A DNA stretch of 64,000 nt from assembly GCF_017874715.1 (NCBI RefSeq), contig NZ_JAGGLR010000007.1:124001-188000 (forward strand), given 5' to 3'. Origin of the DNA: Streptomyces iranensis. Its GTDB lineage: Bacteria; Actinomycetota; Actinomycetes; Streptomycetales; Streptomycetaceae. Numbering within the stretch: position 1 is the first letter of the stretch; each line of letters begins with the position of its first letter. The notes below the pieces were generated by a model that was not told where the DNA came from, ran no database searches, and was given only the letters and a program-made list of their open reading frames with translations. This document shows, piece after piece, positions 1 to 9,169 of this stretch. The position numbers and the translations under genes are program-made.

Positions 1-13
1 TTCCGGCGCGGCC

Positions 14-1228
14 GTGGCGAACGGCGCGGCTCGCTCCTCGCAGGAGCTGATCCGCGCCGAGGAGACCTCGCTCGCGCACAACTACCACCCGCTGCCCGTG
101 GTCGTCGCCGGCGCCGAGGGCGCTTGGGTCCGGGACGTCGAGGGGCGCCGCTATCTGGACATGCTGGCCGGGTACTCCGCCCTCAACTTCGGCCACCGCC
201 ACCCGGCGCTGATCGAGGCCGCCCACCGCCAGCTCGACCAGCTCACGCTGACCTCCCGGGCCTTCCACAACGACCGGCTGGCCGGGTTCGCCGAGGGGGT
301 GGCGGAGCTCACCGGGCTCTCCATGGTGCTGCCGATGAACACCGGCGCGGAGGCGGTGGAGAGCGCCATCAAGGTCGCCCGCAAGTGGGCGTACGAGGTG
401 AAGGGCGTCGCCCCGGACCAGGCCACCATCGTGGTGGCGGCCGACAACTTCCACGGCCGCACGACGACGATCGTCGGATTCTCCACCGACCCCGTGGCCC
501 GCGACGGCTTCGGGCCGTTCGCCCCGGGCTTCCGCGTCGTGCCGTACAACGACCTCGCGGCGCTGGAGGCCGCCGTCGACGAGACCACGGCGGCGGTCCT
601 CATCGAGCCCATCCAGGGCGAGGCGGGCGTCGTCATCCCCGATGACGGCTATCTGCGCGGGGTGCGCGAGCTGACCCGGCGCACCGGGACGCTGTTCATC
701 GCCGATGAGATCCAGTCCGGCCTGGGCCGCACCGGCACCACGCTGGCCGTCGAACACGAGTCGGTGATGCCGGATGTGCTGCTGCTCGGCAAGGCGCTGG
801 GCGGCGGCATCGTGCCGGTGTCGGCGGTGGTGGCCGACCGTGCAGTGCTCGGGGTGCTGCGCCCCGGCGAGCACGGCTCCACCTTCGGCGGCAACCCGCT
901 GGCCGCGGCGGTCGGCTCGGCCGTGGTCGATCTGCTGCGCACCGGCGAACTCCAGCGCCGGGCACGGGAGTTGGGCGAGGTGCTGAGGGACGGGCTGGCC
1001 GCGCTGACCGGCAAGGGCGTCGTGGGGTACCGCTGCCGCGGGCTGTGGGCCGGCGTCGACGTCGACCCCGCGCTCGGCACCGGCCGTGAGGTGAGCGAGC
1101 GGCTGATGGCCGAGGGGATCCTGGTCAAGGACACCCATGGTTCGACGATCCGGCTGGCACCGCCGCTGACCATCACCCGTGAGGAGCTGGAGGGGGCGCT
1201 GGCGGCGCTGGAGAAGGTACTCGGCTGA
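14..1228 (+). CDS. rocD: Ornithine--oxo-acid aminotransferase (class III, PLP)
   Basis: This enzyme moves the delta-amino group of ornithine to 2-oxoglutarate, giving glutamate semialdehyde in arginine/ornithine catabolism. The 404-residue protein has the class III aminotransferase layout: an NTGAEAVESA substrate/PLP motif near residue 110, FIADEIQSGLGRTG near 230, and the PLP lysine in LLGKALGGG near 257. The GTG at 14 is the first start visible, but the frame is open to the window edge and family members usually have a few more N-terminal residues, so the true start may lie outside the window. A strong hairpin follows it, so it is probably not co-transcribed with the next block. Confidence 0.9.
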   Translation: MANGAARSSQELIRAEETSLAHNYHPLPVVVAGAEGAWVRDVEGRRYLDMLAGYSALNFGHRHPALIEAAHRQLDQLTLTSRAFHNDRLAGFAEGVAELTGLSMVLPMNTGAEAVESAIKVARKWAYEVKGVAPDQATIVVAADNFHGRTTTIVGFSTDPVARDGFGPFAPGFRVVPYNDLAALEAAVDETTAAVLIEPIQGEAGVVIPDDGYLRGVRELTRRTGTLFIADEIQSGLGRTGTTLAVEHESVMPDVLLLGKALGGGIVPVSAVVADRAVLGVLRPGEHGSTFGGNPLAAAVGSAVVDLLRTGELQRRARELGEVLRDGLAALTGKGVVGYRCRGLWAGVDVDPALGTGREVSERLMAEGILVKDTHGSTIRLAPPLTITREELEGALAALEKVLG

Positions 1229-1537
1229 CAGAGGAGACGCAGCCGATCGAGCTGATCGATTGATCGAAACCATGAAGCGCCGGGCCGCATTACGTTTCAT
1301 ACGGCCCGGCGCTTCCCCATGTTCAATCCCGCTCGGAGATTCTTTATCGGCGACCCCCGCGCGGCCCTGCCAGAACCTCGAACCGTAGGTAACGCCCAGG
1401 TCACGGCGGCCTTTCCGGGTTTTTATGTACGTTGTTGAGCATTCCACTGTTCCCGATCGCACGGTGTGGAACACTTCGTGTCATCTCGCCGGGCACAACA
1501 GGCGAAGGTAACGGCGCGGAAAGGAGTTGCGGCTGGA
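1229..1537 (+). other. Intergenic leader with terminator and a dyad
   Basis: Apart from the rocD hairpin, this 309-nt gap holds a T-rich patch near 1420 and an inverted repeat TGTTCC (1448-1453) / GGAACA (1468-1473) with a 14-nt spacer, lying 65 nt before the next start. It could be an operator for the downstream block. No further gene is seen. Confidence 0.35.
1274..1315 (+). terminator. Perfect 14-bp stem-loop after rocD
   Basis: Arms at 1274-1287 and 1302-1315 are exact reverse complements (14 bp, GC-rich, AAGC/GCTT ends) around a 14-nt loop. There is no clear T-tract, which is usual for Streptomyces terminators. It separates the aminotransferase from the next block. Confidence 0.8.
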
Positions 1538-2134
1538 GTGGACAGAGAACCGGTCACGGTGACTGCCGCATACCGGGTGGAGCCCGGCCGCGAAAGCGAG
1601 TTCTATGCCTGGGCGATCGAGATGCTCAATGCCGCGGCAAGCCTTCCGGGATATCTCGGTGGCGGGGTGATGGGATCCGGTTCGACCTCCTCGGAGTGGC
1701 ACGTCCTCTACCGGTTCGAGGCGGAAGGCCCGGCTCGGGCATGGGATTCCTCACTGGAGCGGGCACGATTGGCGTCCCGTACCGGGCCCTTCATCGAGGA
1801 AAAGGGAACGCAGCGCACCTCGGGACTGGAGAACTGGTTCAAAGGGCCGGTGCGGCCACTGCCGCCACCACCCAAATGGAAGCTGTGGCTGGTGAATCTG
1901 AGCGCGGTCTTCCCTCCGGTTCTCATCTTCAATGTGCTGGTGATCCCGTTCATCAAGGACGCCAATTTCCTGCTGCGGACCCTGGCCTTGTGTCTCGGTG
2001 TGACCGCGATGGTGACCTGGCTGGTCATGCCGCGGCTGCAGCGGCTTCTCAAGAAGTGGCTCTACCCGCCGCTTCAGTCGATACGAGGACGTCACAGGCG
2101 GATGGCGGTCGACGGCCCACGCGCTCGCCGGTAG
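1538..2134 (+). CDS. ABM-domain (antibiotic biosynthesis monooxygenase-like) membrane protein
   Basis: A protein of about 198 aa. Residues 5-90 resemble a dimeric alpha/beta-barrel ABM domain (YRVEPGRESEFYAWA start, SLPGYLGG, WHVLYRF). Two hydrophobic segments follow at about 115-137 and 143-165, then a basic C-terminus. Many ABM-plus-two-TM proteins exist in actinomycetes without known function; some soluble ABM proteins are cofactor-free quinone-forming oxygenases. I chose the GTG at 1538 because AAGGAG (1521-1526) precedes it; an in-frame ATG at 1466 would add 24 residues but has no ribosome site. It opens the block that continues with pabAB 78 nt later. A catalytic role is inference only. 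Confidence 0.7.
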   Translation: MDREPVTVTAAYRVEPGRESEFYAWAIEMLNAAASLPGYLGGGVMGSGSTSSEWHVLYRFEAEGPARAWDSSLERARLASRTGPFIEEKGTQRTSGLENWFKGPVRPLPPPPKWKLWLVNLSAVFPPVLIFNVLVIPFIKDANFLLRTLALCLGVTAMVTWLVMPRLQRLLKKWLYPPLQSIRGRHRRMAVDGPRARR

Positions 2135-2212
2135 GTGAGCGGGGCGTCGCGGCCCGAGGGCCGGGGCGGGTGATACCCGGTCGGTTTTCTCATCGCAAGG
2201 AGGCAAATCCGG

Positions 2213-4519
2213 ATGGAATCGCTGAGGACACTCCTCGTCGATCATTACGACTCGTACACGTACAACCTCTTTCATCTGCTGACCGAGGTCAACGGCGAGG
2301 AACCGGAGGTGCTTCTGCATGACGCGCCGGAGTGCGCGGACATCGATCTCTCCGCGTTCGACAACATCGTGCTCTCCCCCGGCCCCGGCCATCCGGCCGA
2401 TCCCCGGGACTTCGGCGCCACCGCCCGGCTGATCGGGCGGTCGCCCATCCCCGTGCTGGGGGTGTGTCTGGGGCACCAGGGGATCGCGCTCGGCGCCCAG
2501 GCGCGGGTGGTGTCCGCGCCCGAGCCCAAGCACGGGCATCTGTCCCGGATCAAACACGGCGGGCGCGGACTGTTCCGCGGCCTTCCGCAGGACTTCACGG
2601 CCGTGCGCTATCACTCGCTGTGCGTGGCCGAGCCGCTGCCGCTGGGACTGCAGGGCATCGCCTGGTCGGAGGACGGTGTGCTGATGGGGCTGCGGCACCG
2701 GGCCCGGCCACTGTGGGGCGTCCAGTTCCACCCGGAGTCGGTGCTGACCGGATACGGCCACCGCATGCTCGGCAACTTCCGTGATCTGACCATTGAGCAC
2801 GCCAACGGCGAGTCGGTGACCTCCACCGTGACCACCGCCTCCGCCGAGGAGCCGCGCCGCGCCCGTACGGCCCGCAAGGCGGCGGAAGCGGCCAAGACGG
2901 CCACCGCGCCGGACTCCCCGCCCATCCCCGAGGCGGACCCCCGAACCGAACTGGCCCGGCCCGCGCCCAGGAACGAAGCTCCGGCCCAGCCGCCCCCGGC
3001 GGGCCCCGGCTACCGGCTGCACGCCCGGTGGCTGGCCGACGCCACGGACACCGAGGCGGCCTTCACCCGGCTGTACGCCGAGGCGCCGCACGCGTTCTGG
3101 CTCGACAGCTCGCGCGCCGAGTCCGGCGAGGCCCGCTTCTCCTTCCTCGGGGACGGCACGGGCCCGCTCGCCGAGTTCGTCCGCTACGACACCGACACCG
3201 GCGTGTGCGAGGTCGAGCGGGCGGGACGGCCCGCCGTCCGGGTCGAGGGCGGTGTCTTCGACCACCTCAAGCGGGAGCTGACCCGCCGCCGGGTCAAGGC
3301 CCCCGATCTGCCCTTCGACTTCACCGGCGGCTATGTGGGCTACTTCGGCTACGAGCTCAAGGCCGACTGCGGCTCCCCCAACCGCCACCGGGCCACCACC
3401 CCGGACGCCTGCTGGCTCTTCGCCGACCGGTTCGTCGCCGTCGACCACCAGGAGGGCGTCACCTACATCTGCTGCCTCACCGAGGACACCCCCGACGGCC
3501 ACCGGGAGGCGAAGGACTGGCTGGACACCACCGTGACCGTGCTCAGCGGGGTGCCGACGCTCACCGGACCCGCCCCGCAACCGCCCGCCCTCGCCACCAC
3601 GGCCGCCGTGGAGCCCTGGCTGGTGCGGGACCGGGAGCGGTATCTGGCCTCGATCGAGGCGTGTCTGCGGGAGCTGCGCGCCGGGGTGAGCTATGAGATC
3701 TGCCTGACCAACTCCGCCTGGCTGCCCGCCCCCAGCGACTCTTACGCCTTCTACCGGGCCCTGCGGCGGTTCAACCCGGCGCCGTACGCCGCCTATCTGC
3801 GGTTCGACGGCACCGATGTGGCCTGCGCCTCCCCCGAGCGCTTTCTGCGCATCACCCCCGACGGCACCGCCGAGGCCAAGCCGATCAAGGGCACCGCCCC
3901 GCGCGGCCGGAACCCGGAGAAGGACGCGCGGGCGCTGGCCGCCCTCGCCTCCAGCCCCAAGGCCCGCGCCGAGAACCTGATGATCGTGGATCTGCTCCGC
4001 AACGACCTGGGGCGGGTGTGCGCGTCGGGCAGTGTGTACGTGCCGCGGCTGATGAACACCGAGACCTACGCCACCGTCCACCAGCTGGTCTCCACCGTGC
4101 GCGGCCGGCTGCGCCCGGAGATCACCTCCGTCGACTGCGTCCGGGCCTGTTTCCCGGGCGGCTCCATGACCGGCGCCCCCAAGCTGCGCACGCTGGAGAT
4201 CATCGACTCGCTGGAGACCGAGGCCCGCGGTGTGTACTCCGGAGCGCTCGGCTACCTCAGCTGCAACGGCGCGGCCGACCTCAACATCGTCATCCGCACG
4301 GCCGTGTTCACCGGCGGCCGGATGCACATCGGCGCGGGCGGCGCCATCGTCCTCGATTCCGATCCGGCCGAGGAGTACGAGGAGATGCTGCTGAAGACCG
4401 CCGCCACCATGCGCGCCTACCAGGCCGTGGAGCAAGCGTCCGGCGGGGAGATCGACGATCTGCTGGTGGCCGCCGCCGCGGCGCCGCCCGCCCCCGCGGC
4501 GAAGGAGCCCGGCCGGTGA
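2213..4519 (+). CDS. pabAB: Fused aminodeoxychorismate synthase PabA-PabB
   Basis: This enzyme converts chorismate plus glutamine to 4-amino-4-deoxychorismate (ADC). Residues 1-195 are a class I glutamine amidotransferase with Cys85 in GVCLGHQG and the HPES histidine/glutamate near 176. An Ala/Pro-rich linker (about 200-265) leads to a chorismate-binding domain to residue 768. The PIKGT motif (Lys about 559) is the PabB signature; anthranilate and isochorismate synthases have Ala there. DLLRNDLGRV, PGGSMTGAPK and GAGGAIV motifs are intact. AAGGAGG lies 8 nt before the ATG. Fused PabAB is common in antibiotic clusters and also occurs as the housekeeping enzyme. The stop overlaps the next gene as GTGA, so the ligase is translationally coupled. 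Confidence 0.95.
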   Translation: MESLRTLLVDHYDSYTYNLFHLLTEVNGEEPEVLLHDAPECADIDLSAFDNIVLSPGPGHPADPRDFGATARLIGRSPIPVLGVCLGHQGIALGAQARVVSAPEPKHGHLSRIKHGGRGLFRGLPQDFTAVRYHSLCVAEPLPLGLQGIAWSEDGVLMGLRHRARPLWGVQFHPESVLTGYGHRMLGNFRDLTIEHANGESVTSTVTTASAEEPRRARTARKAAEAAKTATAPDSPPIPEADPRTELARPAPRNEAPAQPPPAGPGYRLHARWLADATDTEAAFTRLYAEAPHAFWLDSSRAESGEARFSFLGDGTGPLAEFVRYDTDTGVCEVERAGRPAVRVEGGVFDHLKRELTRRRVKAPDLPFDFTGGYVGYFGYELKADCGSPNRHRATTPDACWLFADRFVAVDHQEGVTYICCLTEDTPDGHREAKDWLDTTVTVLSGVPTLTGPAPQPPALATTAAVEPWLVRDRERYLASIEACLRELRAGVSYEICLTNSAWLPAPSDSYAFYRALRRFNPAPYAAYLRFDGTDVACASPERFLRITPDGTAEAKPIKGTAPRGRNPEKDARALAALASSPKARAENLMIVDLLRNDLGRVCASGSVYVPRLMNTETYATVHQLVSTVRGRLRPEITSVDCVRACFPGGSMTGAPKLRTLEIIDSLETEARGVYSGALGYLSCNGAADLNIVIRTAVFTGGRMHIGAGGAIVLDSDPAEEYEEMLLKTAATMRAYQAVEQASGGEIDDLLVAAAAAPPAPAAKEPGR

Positions 4520-6147
4520 CCGCCGTATCGGTGTCCGCCCCGCCCATGCCCGTCGGGCCCACCGTCTCGGCCAATGTGGCGGCGCATCTCGCGGCGCTCG
4601 CGGACCGCCGCGGCTGGTCCGGCCGGGCCGCCTTTCTCGAGGGCCACCGGGTCTGGACCCACGGTGAGGTCCACGACCGCGCCGAGCGCGCGGCCACCGT
4701 ACTGGCGGGCCGGGGAGTGGCGGCCGGTGACCGGGTGCTGCTGGCGTTACCCGACGGCATCATGTGGGTGACCACGTTCCTGGCCGCCGCCCGGCTGGGC
4801 GCCGTGGCGGTGCTGGTCAACCCCGCGCTCACCGCCGACGACCACCGCTTCATGGCCGAGGACTCGCGCGCCGCGCTGGCCGTCTCCGGCCCCGGTCTCC
4901 AGGACCACTTCGACGGCGTCCCCTGGCTCGGCCGCGACCAGCTGTCGGCCCTGACCGGTCCGCCCGCCACGCTGGGCTCGGCGGCCCCGGCCCCGGCGGC
5001 GGAGCCGGTGACGGCCGCCACCCCGCTGTACATCCAGTACACCTCCGGGACCACCGGCCGCCCCAAGGCGGTGGCACACGGCCATGGCGATGTGGCCGCC
5101 TATCACGACCTGGTCGGGCAGGAGGTGCTGGACATCGGCCCGGCGGACGTGTCGTTCTCGGTGTCCAAGCTGTTCTACGCCTACGGCTTCGGGAACGCCT
5201 TCGCCTTCCCCCTCTTCTCCGGGTCGGCCGCGGTGCTCACCGCGGACCGCCCCGGACCCGCCCTCATCGACGACCTCGTGGCCCGGCACCGGGTGACCCT
5301 GCTGTACTCGGTGCCGTCCTCGTACGCCGCGCTGGTGGACGAGCGCGGCACCGGCCACACGGCCTGCTTCACCTCCGTCCGCGCCGCGGTCAGCGCGGGC
5401 GAGGGACTGCCGCCCGCCCTCGGTGAACGGGTCGGTGAGCTGCTCGGCGCACCGGTGCTGGAGCAGATCGGCTCCACCGAGGCGGGCCACGCCTTCTGCG
5501 CCAACACGGTGTGGGACAACGCCCCCGGCACCCTCGGCCGTCCGGTGCCCCGCTTCGAGCTGGAGCTACGGGACGGCGCGGGCGCCGTGGTGGCGGACGG
5601 CGCCGACGGCTCGGCCGAGGGCGAGCTGTGGGTGCGGGGCCCGACGGTGGTCACCGGCCGCCCGGAGGACGGCGGTTGGCTCGCCACCCGGGACCGGGCC
5701 CGGCGCGGGCGCGACGGGACGTATCGCCATCTGGGCCGGGTGGACGACCTGGAGATGGTCGGCGGGATCACCGTGTCGCCGCTGGAGGTCGAGGAGGTGC
5801 TGCGGCAGCACCCGTCGGTACGGGAGGTGGCGGTGGCGGCCGTCCCCGACGAGCGGGGCGCGACCCGGCTGCGCGCCTATGTCGTACCGGCGGGTGGCCG
5901 GGCGGACGACGCGGGTGGCCGGGCGGACGGCCGGGACGGCTCGGGCAACCCGCGCGGACCGGACGGCCCGGACCGCCCGGACCGCCCGGCGGTGGACGAG
6001 GAGACGCTGACGGCCGATCTGATCGCGCTGGCCCGGCGGCGGCTCGCCGCCTACAAGGCGCCGCGCACCGTACGCCTGGTGGCCTCGCTGCCGCGCACCC
6101 CGACGGGGAAGCTGCGGCGCCATGTCGTCCGTACGGGCCGCTGGTGA
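4516..6147 (+). CDS. Benzoate-CoA-ligase-like acyl-adenylating enzyme
   Basis: A 543-aa ANL-superfamily enzyme that would activate a carboxylic acid, plausibly an (amino)benzoate, as acyl-AMP and pass it to CoA or another acceptor. The P-loop motif YTSGTTGRPK, the A5-like IGSTEAGH and the C-terminal catalytic lysine motif TPTGKLRR are present. FSVSKLFYAYGFGN and QIGSTEAGHAFCAN resemble benzoate-CoA ligases. The usual YRTGD hinge is degenerate (LATRDRARR). A Gly/Asp/Arg-rich insertion lies near residues 460-490. The GTG at 4516 overlaps the pabAB stop, with GAAGGAG 9 nt upstream. Codon 78 is TTA (4747-4749), so translation may need the bldA tRNA. No carrier protein is nearby. Confidence 0.85.
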   Translation: MTAVSVSAPPMPVGPTVSANVAAHLAALADRRGWSGRAAFLEGHRVWTHGEVHDRAERAATVLAGRGVAAGDRVLLALPDGIMWVTTFLAAARLGAVAVLVNPALTADDHRFMAEDSRAALAVSGPGLQDHFDGVPWLGRDQLSALTGPPATLGSAAPAPAAEPVTAATPLYIQYTSGTTGRPKAVAHGHGDVAAYHDLVGQEVLDIGPADVSFSVSKLFYAYGFGNAFAFPLFSGSAAVLTADRPGPALIDDLVARHRVTLLYSVPSSYAALVDERGTGHTACFTSVRAAVSAGEGLPPALGERVGELLGAPVLEQIGSTEAGHAFCANTVWDNAPGTLGRPVPRFELELRDGAGAVVADGADGSAEGELWVRGPTVVTGRPEDGGWLATRDRARRGRDGTYRHLGRVDDLEMVGGITVSPLEVEEVLRQHPSVREVAVAAVPDERGATRLRAYVVPAGGRADDAGGRADGRDGSGNPRGPDGPDRPDRPAVDEETLTADLIALARRRLAAYKAPRTVRLVASLPRTPTGKLRRHVVRTGRW

Positions 6148-6221
6148 CGGGGCGAACCGGCTTGCCGGCCGCGCCCGAGCGCACGGCTCCCTGACCGACT
6201 TCGAACGATGAGGACCTCGAT

Positions 6222-7811
6222 ATGTTGCAGCGGCTTCTCCCCGAGCGCGGGTTCTATCTGGGGCTGATGTTCCAGGAGGCCGCGGCCCGGCACGGCAGGG
6301 TCAGGGTGACCCTGGACCGGCCACTGGACGTCGCCCCCGACGCCGGTACCGACCTCGGCTACACCGAACTGGCCGATCTGGTCGACGACCTGGCCGCCCG
6401 GCTGTGGTCGGCGGGGGTGCGCCCGAGTGAGCATGTGGCGATCCTCAAGGGCGACAACGTCGACATCGTGCTGCTGACCTGTGCCGTCTCCAGGATCGGC
6501 GCGGTGCCGGCGCTGCTGTCGCCCTCGCTGGACGGACAGGTGGCCGCGGTGCTGCTTGACCGGCTGCACGCCCCCTGGCTGATCACCGACCGGGCGACCC
6601 TGGAGTCCACGCTGAGCACGGTGGACACCACTCTGGCCCGGGGCGTGCTGACGGTGGACGAGGCGCCCGGGAACACCATCGCGCCGGCCGCGCTCGCCGG
6701 GGTGCCGCGCCGCCCGGCCATCCGGCTGCACCCGCGGGAGCCCTCGCTGATCACCCACAGCTCGGGGACCACCGGCATACCGAAGCTGGCCGTGCACTGC
6801 CCGCACACCATGTGGAACCGGCTGGCGCCCCAGCAGGCGCTGGGCCGCGCCACCCGTGGGGAGGCGGCCGCGCTGCACATGTCGTTCGTCCACTCCCGCT
6901 TCTACCATCTGCTGGGCGTACTGCTGCACTTCGGCAGCCCGCTGCTGCTGCTCGTCGACCCCGACCCGGCCCACGCCGGCCCGCTGCTGGCGGCGCATCG
7001 CCCCGGCATCGTGGAGACGCATCCCAACACCTATGTGCTGTGGGAGGACCTGGCCGACGCGCCGAACGGCCCGCTGTCCAACGTCCGGGCGTACGGCTCC
7101 ACCTTCGACGCCATCCACCCCCGTACGGTGCGGCGGCTGCTCGCCGCGTCCCAGCGCCGCGACCCCCGGCTGATGCAGCTGTACGGGCAGAGCGAGACCG
7201 GGCCCGTCGCCTTCGGCTGGTACACCCGGCGGGGCGCGGACCGGGTGGAGGCACGGCGGGTGGGCACCGGCATCCCCGGGTTCACCCGGATCCGGGTGGT
7301 GGACGAGCGGGGCCGCAAGTGCCCGCCGGGTGCGACGGGGGCCATCGAGGCGCGCACCCGCGGCCGGATCCTCACCTATCTGGGCGCGCCGGAGAGTTAC
7401 GCCCGGCAGGTGGACCGAGGCTGGTGGCGGATGGGCGACATGGGCTACCGCGACCGGTGGGGCGCGCTGTATCTGCTGGACCGCGAGGTGGACCAGATCT
7501 CCACCGTGGACAGCACGCTGGAGGTGGAGGACGAGCTGCTGTCGCGGTTCGCCGACCTCCGGGAAGTGATCATCGTCCACGGTCCGGGGCGCGAACCGGT
7601 ACCGGTGGTGTGCACCCGGGGGAACGAGCCGCTGGACCCCGACAGCTGGCGGCGGGCGACCGGGGACCTCCCGGCGCTTGCCGAGCCGGTGCAGTGCCGC
7701 TTCGAGGATCTGCCGCGCACCGCCACCTGGAAGATCAAGCGGCTGGAGATCGCCCGGCAGCTCGCCGCGGGTGAGCTGCCCACCCTGTCCACCGCACCGG
7801 TCGGTGGCTGA
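6222..7811 (+). CDS. Second class I adenylate-forming enzyme
   Basis: A 529-aa ANL enzyme distinct from the preceding ligase. ITHSSGTTGIPK is the ATP loop, LYGQSETGP the A5 region, MGDMGYRD the hinge aspartate region, and ATWKIKR the C-terminal lysine region. Its FVHSRFYHLLGV segment and large central domain fit a CoA ligase or an ATP-dependent amide/ester synthetase. No peptidyl or acyl carrier protein is visible here, so product transfer is to CoA or directly to an amine or alcohol. The ATG has a GAGGA site. The stop is 1 nt before the FAD enzyme start, pointing to one operon. The substrate is unknown; two non-identical adenylating enzymes in one small locus suggest two acids or two steps. 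Confidence 0.8.
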   Translation: MLQRLLPERGFYLGLMFQEAAARHGRVRVTLDRPLDVAPDAGTDLGYTELADLVDDLAARLWSAGVRPSEHVAILKGDNVDIVLLTCAVSRIGAVPALLSPSLDGQVAAVLLDRLHAPWLITDRATLESTLSTVDTTLARGVLTVDEAPGNTIAPAALAGVPRRPAIRLHPREPSLITHSSGTTGIPKLAVHCPHTMWNRLAPQQALGRATRGEAAALHMSFVHSRFYHLLGVLLHFGSPLLLLVDPDPAHAGPLLAAHRPGIVETHPNTYVLWEDLADAPNGPLSNVRAYGSTFDAIHPRTVRRLLAASQRRDPRLMQLYGQSETGPVAFGWYTRRGADRVEARRVGTGIPGFTRIRVVDERGRKCPPGATGAIEARTRGRILTYLGAPESYARQVDRGWWRMGDMGYRDRWGALYLLDREVDQISTVDSTLEVEDELLSRFADLREVIIVHGPGREPVPVVCTRGNEPLDPDSWRRATGDLPALAEPVQCRFEDLPRTATWKIKRLEIARQLAAGELPTLSTAPVGG

Positions 7812-7812
7812 C

Positions 7813-9030
7813 ATGACGGCGGGCAAGGGCTGCGGGCCGGTTCTGGTGGTGGGCGCCGGGCCGGTCGGGATGACGGCGGCGCTCACCCTGCGCGCCGCCG
7901 GGCTGCCGGTCGTGGTGCTGGAGGCCGGGGCGCGGGACCGGGTGCGCCCCGGCAGCCGGGCACTGTTCGTCCACCGGCGGTCGCTGGGGCTGCTGGAGCG
8001 GGCCCGCCCGGGGCTGGGCGCGCGGATCGCGGCGTACGGAACCACCTGGCGCACCCGGCGCACCCTCTACCGGGGCCGCGAGGTGTTCGCACAGACCTTT
8101 CCGCGGGCCTCCGGGGACGACGGGGCCGCGGCCCTGCCCGCGTTCACCAGCCTGCGTCAGGTGGACACCGAGCGATTCCTCCACGAGGCGTGTGCGGAGG
8201 CGGGCGTGGAGTTCCGCTTCGACGCCGAGGTGGACGAGGTGCGCGCGGACGGCGACGGGGTGACGGTGACCGACAGGGCCGGCGGGAGCTGGACGGCCGG
8301 TCATGTGATCGCCGCCGACGGGGCCCGTTCGGGGGTGCGCAAGGCGCTGGGCATCCCGCTGGAGGGCACCCGGTCCGACGGCTATCACGTGGTCGTGGAC
8401 GTGGCGGATCCGCCCGGCGGGGATCTGCCGGTCGAGCGGGTCTTCCACTACGAGCACCCCGGCACCGGCGGCCGCACCGTACTGCGGGTGCCGTTCACCG
8501 GGGGCTTCCAGATCGATCTGCAGTGCCGCGCGGACGATCCGCCGGAGTCCTTCGGCACCGAGAAGGCGCTGCGCCGCTGGCTGCCCCGGCTGGTGGGCGA
8601 GGACTGCGCCCACCGGGTGCTGTGGGTGTCGCGGTACCACTTCCTGCGCAAGGTCGCCGCGTCGTTCGCGGATCCGTCCGGCCGGGTGCTGCTGGCGGGC
8701 GAGGCGGCGCATCTCTTCCCGCCCTTCGGGGCCCGCGGGATGAACAGCGGGATCGCGGACGCGGTCGCGGCGGCGGAGGCGGTGTCGGCGGCATGCTCCG
8801 AGCCATCGCGGGGACCCGCGACGGTGGCCGGGTACGCCTCCGCCCGCCGGAGCGCGGCCGTCTACAACAGCGAGGCCGCCGGAGCGGCCCTGGACCATCT
8901 GCGGCCCCGGCCGTGGAAGCGCGCGACCCAGCGCGCGGCGGCCGCCCTGTCCCCGGTGGTCCCCCGCTGCGGGGAGTGGCTGGAACGCGCCCCCTACGGC
9001 CCCCGGGGCGGCCCGGCGCGCGGCTATTGA
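7813..9030 (+). CDS. FAD-dependent aromatic hydroxylase-like monooxygenase
   Basis: A 405-aa group A flavoprotein monooxygenase (PHBH/MhpA-like). The N-terminal Rossmann motif VVGAGPVGMTAALTLRAAG binds FAD. The DGARSG motif sits near residue 172 (typical DG fingerprint), and VLLAGEAAHLFPPFGARGMNSG near 295-315 is the second FAD/ribityl motif. Such enzymes use NADPH and O2 to hydroxylate or decarboxylatively hydroxylate activated aromatics. The ATG at 7813 follows the preceding stop by 1 nt; open frame further upstream is overlap with the ligase and is not used. In this setting a 4-aminobenzoate-type substrate is plausible, but that is inference. Confidence 0.85.
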   Translation: MTAGKGCGPVLVVGAGPVGMTAALTLRAAGLPVVVLEAGARDRVRPGSRALFVHRRSLGLLERARPGLGARIAAYGTTWRTRRTLYRGREVFAQTFPRASGDDGAAALPAFTSLRQVDTERFLHEACAEAGVEFRFDAEVDEVRADGDGVTVTDRAGGSWTAGHVIAADGARSGVRKALGIPLEGTRSDGYHVVVDVADPPGGDLPVERVFHYEHPGTGGRTVLRVPFTGGFQIDLQCRADDPPESFGTEKALRRWLPRLVGEDCAHRVLWVSRYHFLRKVAASFADPSGRVLLAGEAAHLFPPFGARGMNSGIADAVAAAEAVSAACSEPSRGPATVAGYASARRSAAVYNSEAAGAALDHLRPRPWKRATQRAAAALSPVVPRCGEWLERAPYGPRGGPARGY

Positions 9031-9039
9031 CCAGCAATC

Positions 9040-9165
9040 CAGCGAGCGCGGCTAGGAACCCGGCCGGACGGCGGAACGACGGAACACGGAACAACGGAAC
9101 AACGAAACGCGGACGCAGGACATCGGGGCAGCACGGCATCGAGCACATCGAGCACATCGGGACGG
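9040..9165 (+). repeat. Short direct repeats before the PabC-like gene
   Basis: The 139-nt gap contains two runs of simple repeats. Variants of CGGAACAA are repeated about five times at 9073-9106, and a 9-nt unit (CATCGAGCA) is repeated at 9137-9159. No promoter is obvious. The repeats may affect mRNA structure ahead of the PabC-like gene. Confidence 0.6.
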
Positions 9166-9169
9166 AGAC

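Noticed and set aside
14..1228. Ornithine aminotransferase as part of the ADC-linked locus
   Set aside because: A perfect 14-bp terminator hairpin and about 300 nt separate it, and it has a normal catabolic function.
1751..4435. Long minus-strand open frame opposite pabAB
   Set aside because: GC-rich shadow; its product is low-complexity Gly/Arg/Val-rich and the plus strand encodes an intact known enzyme.
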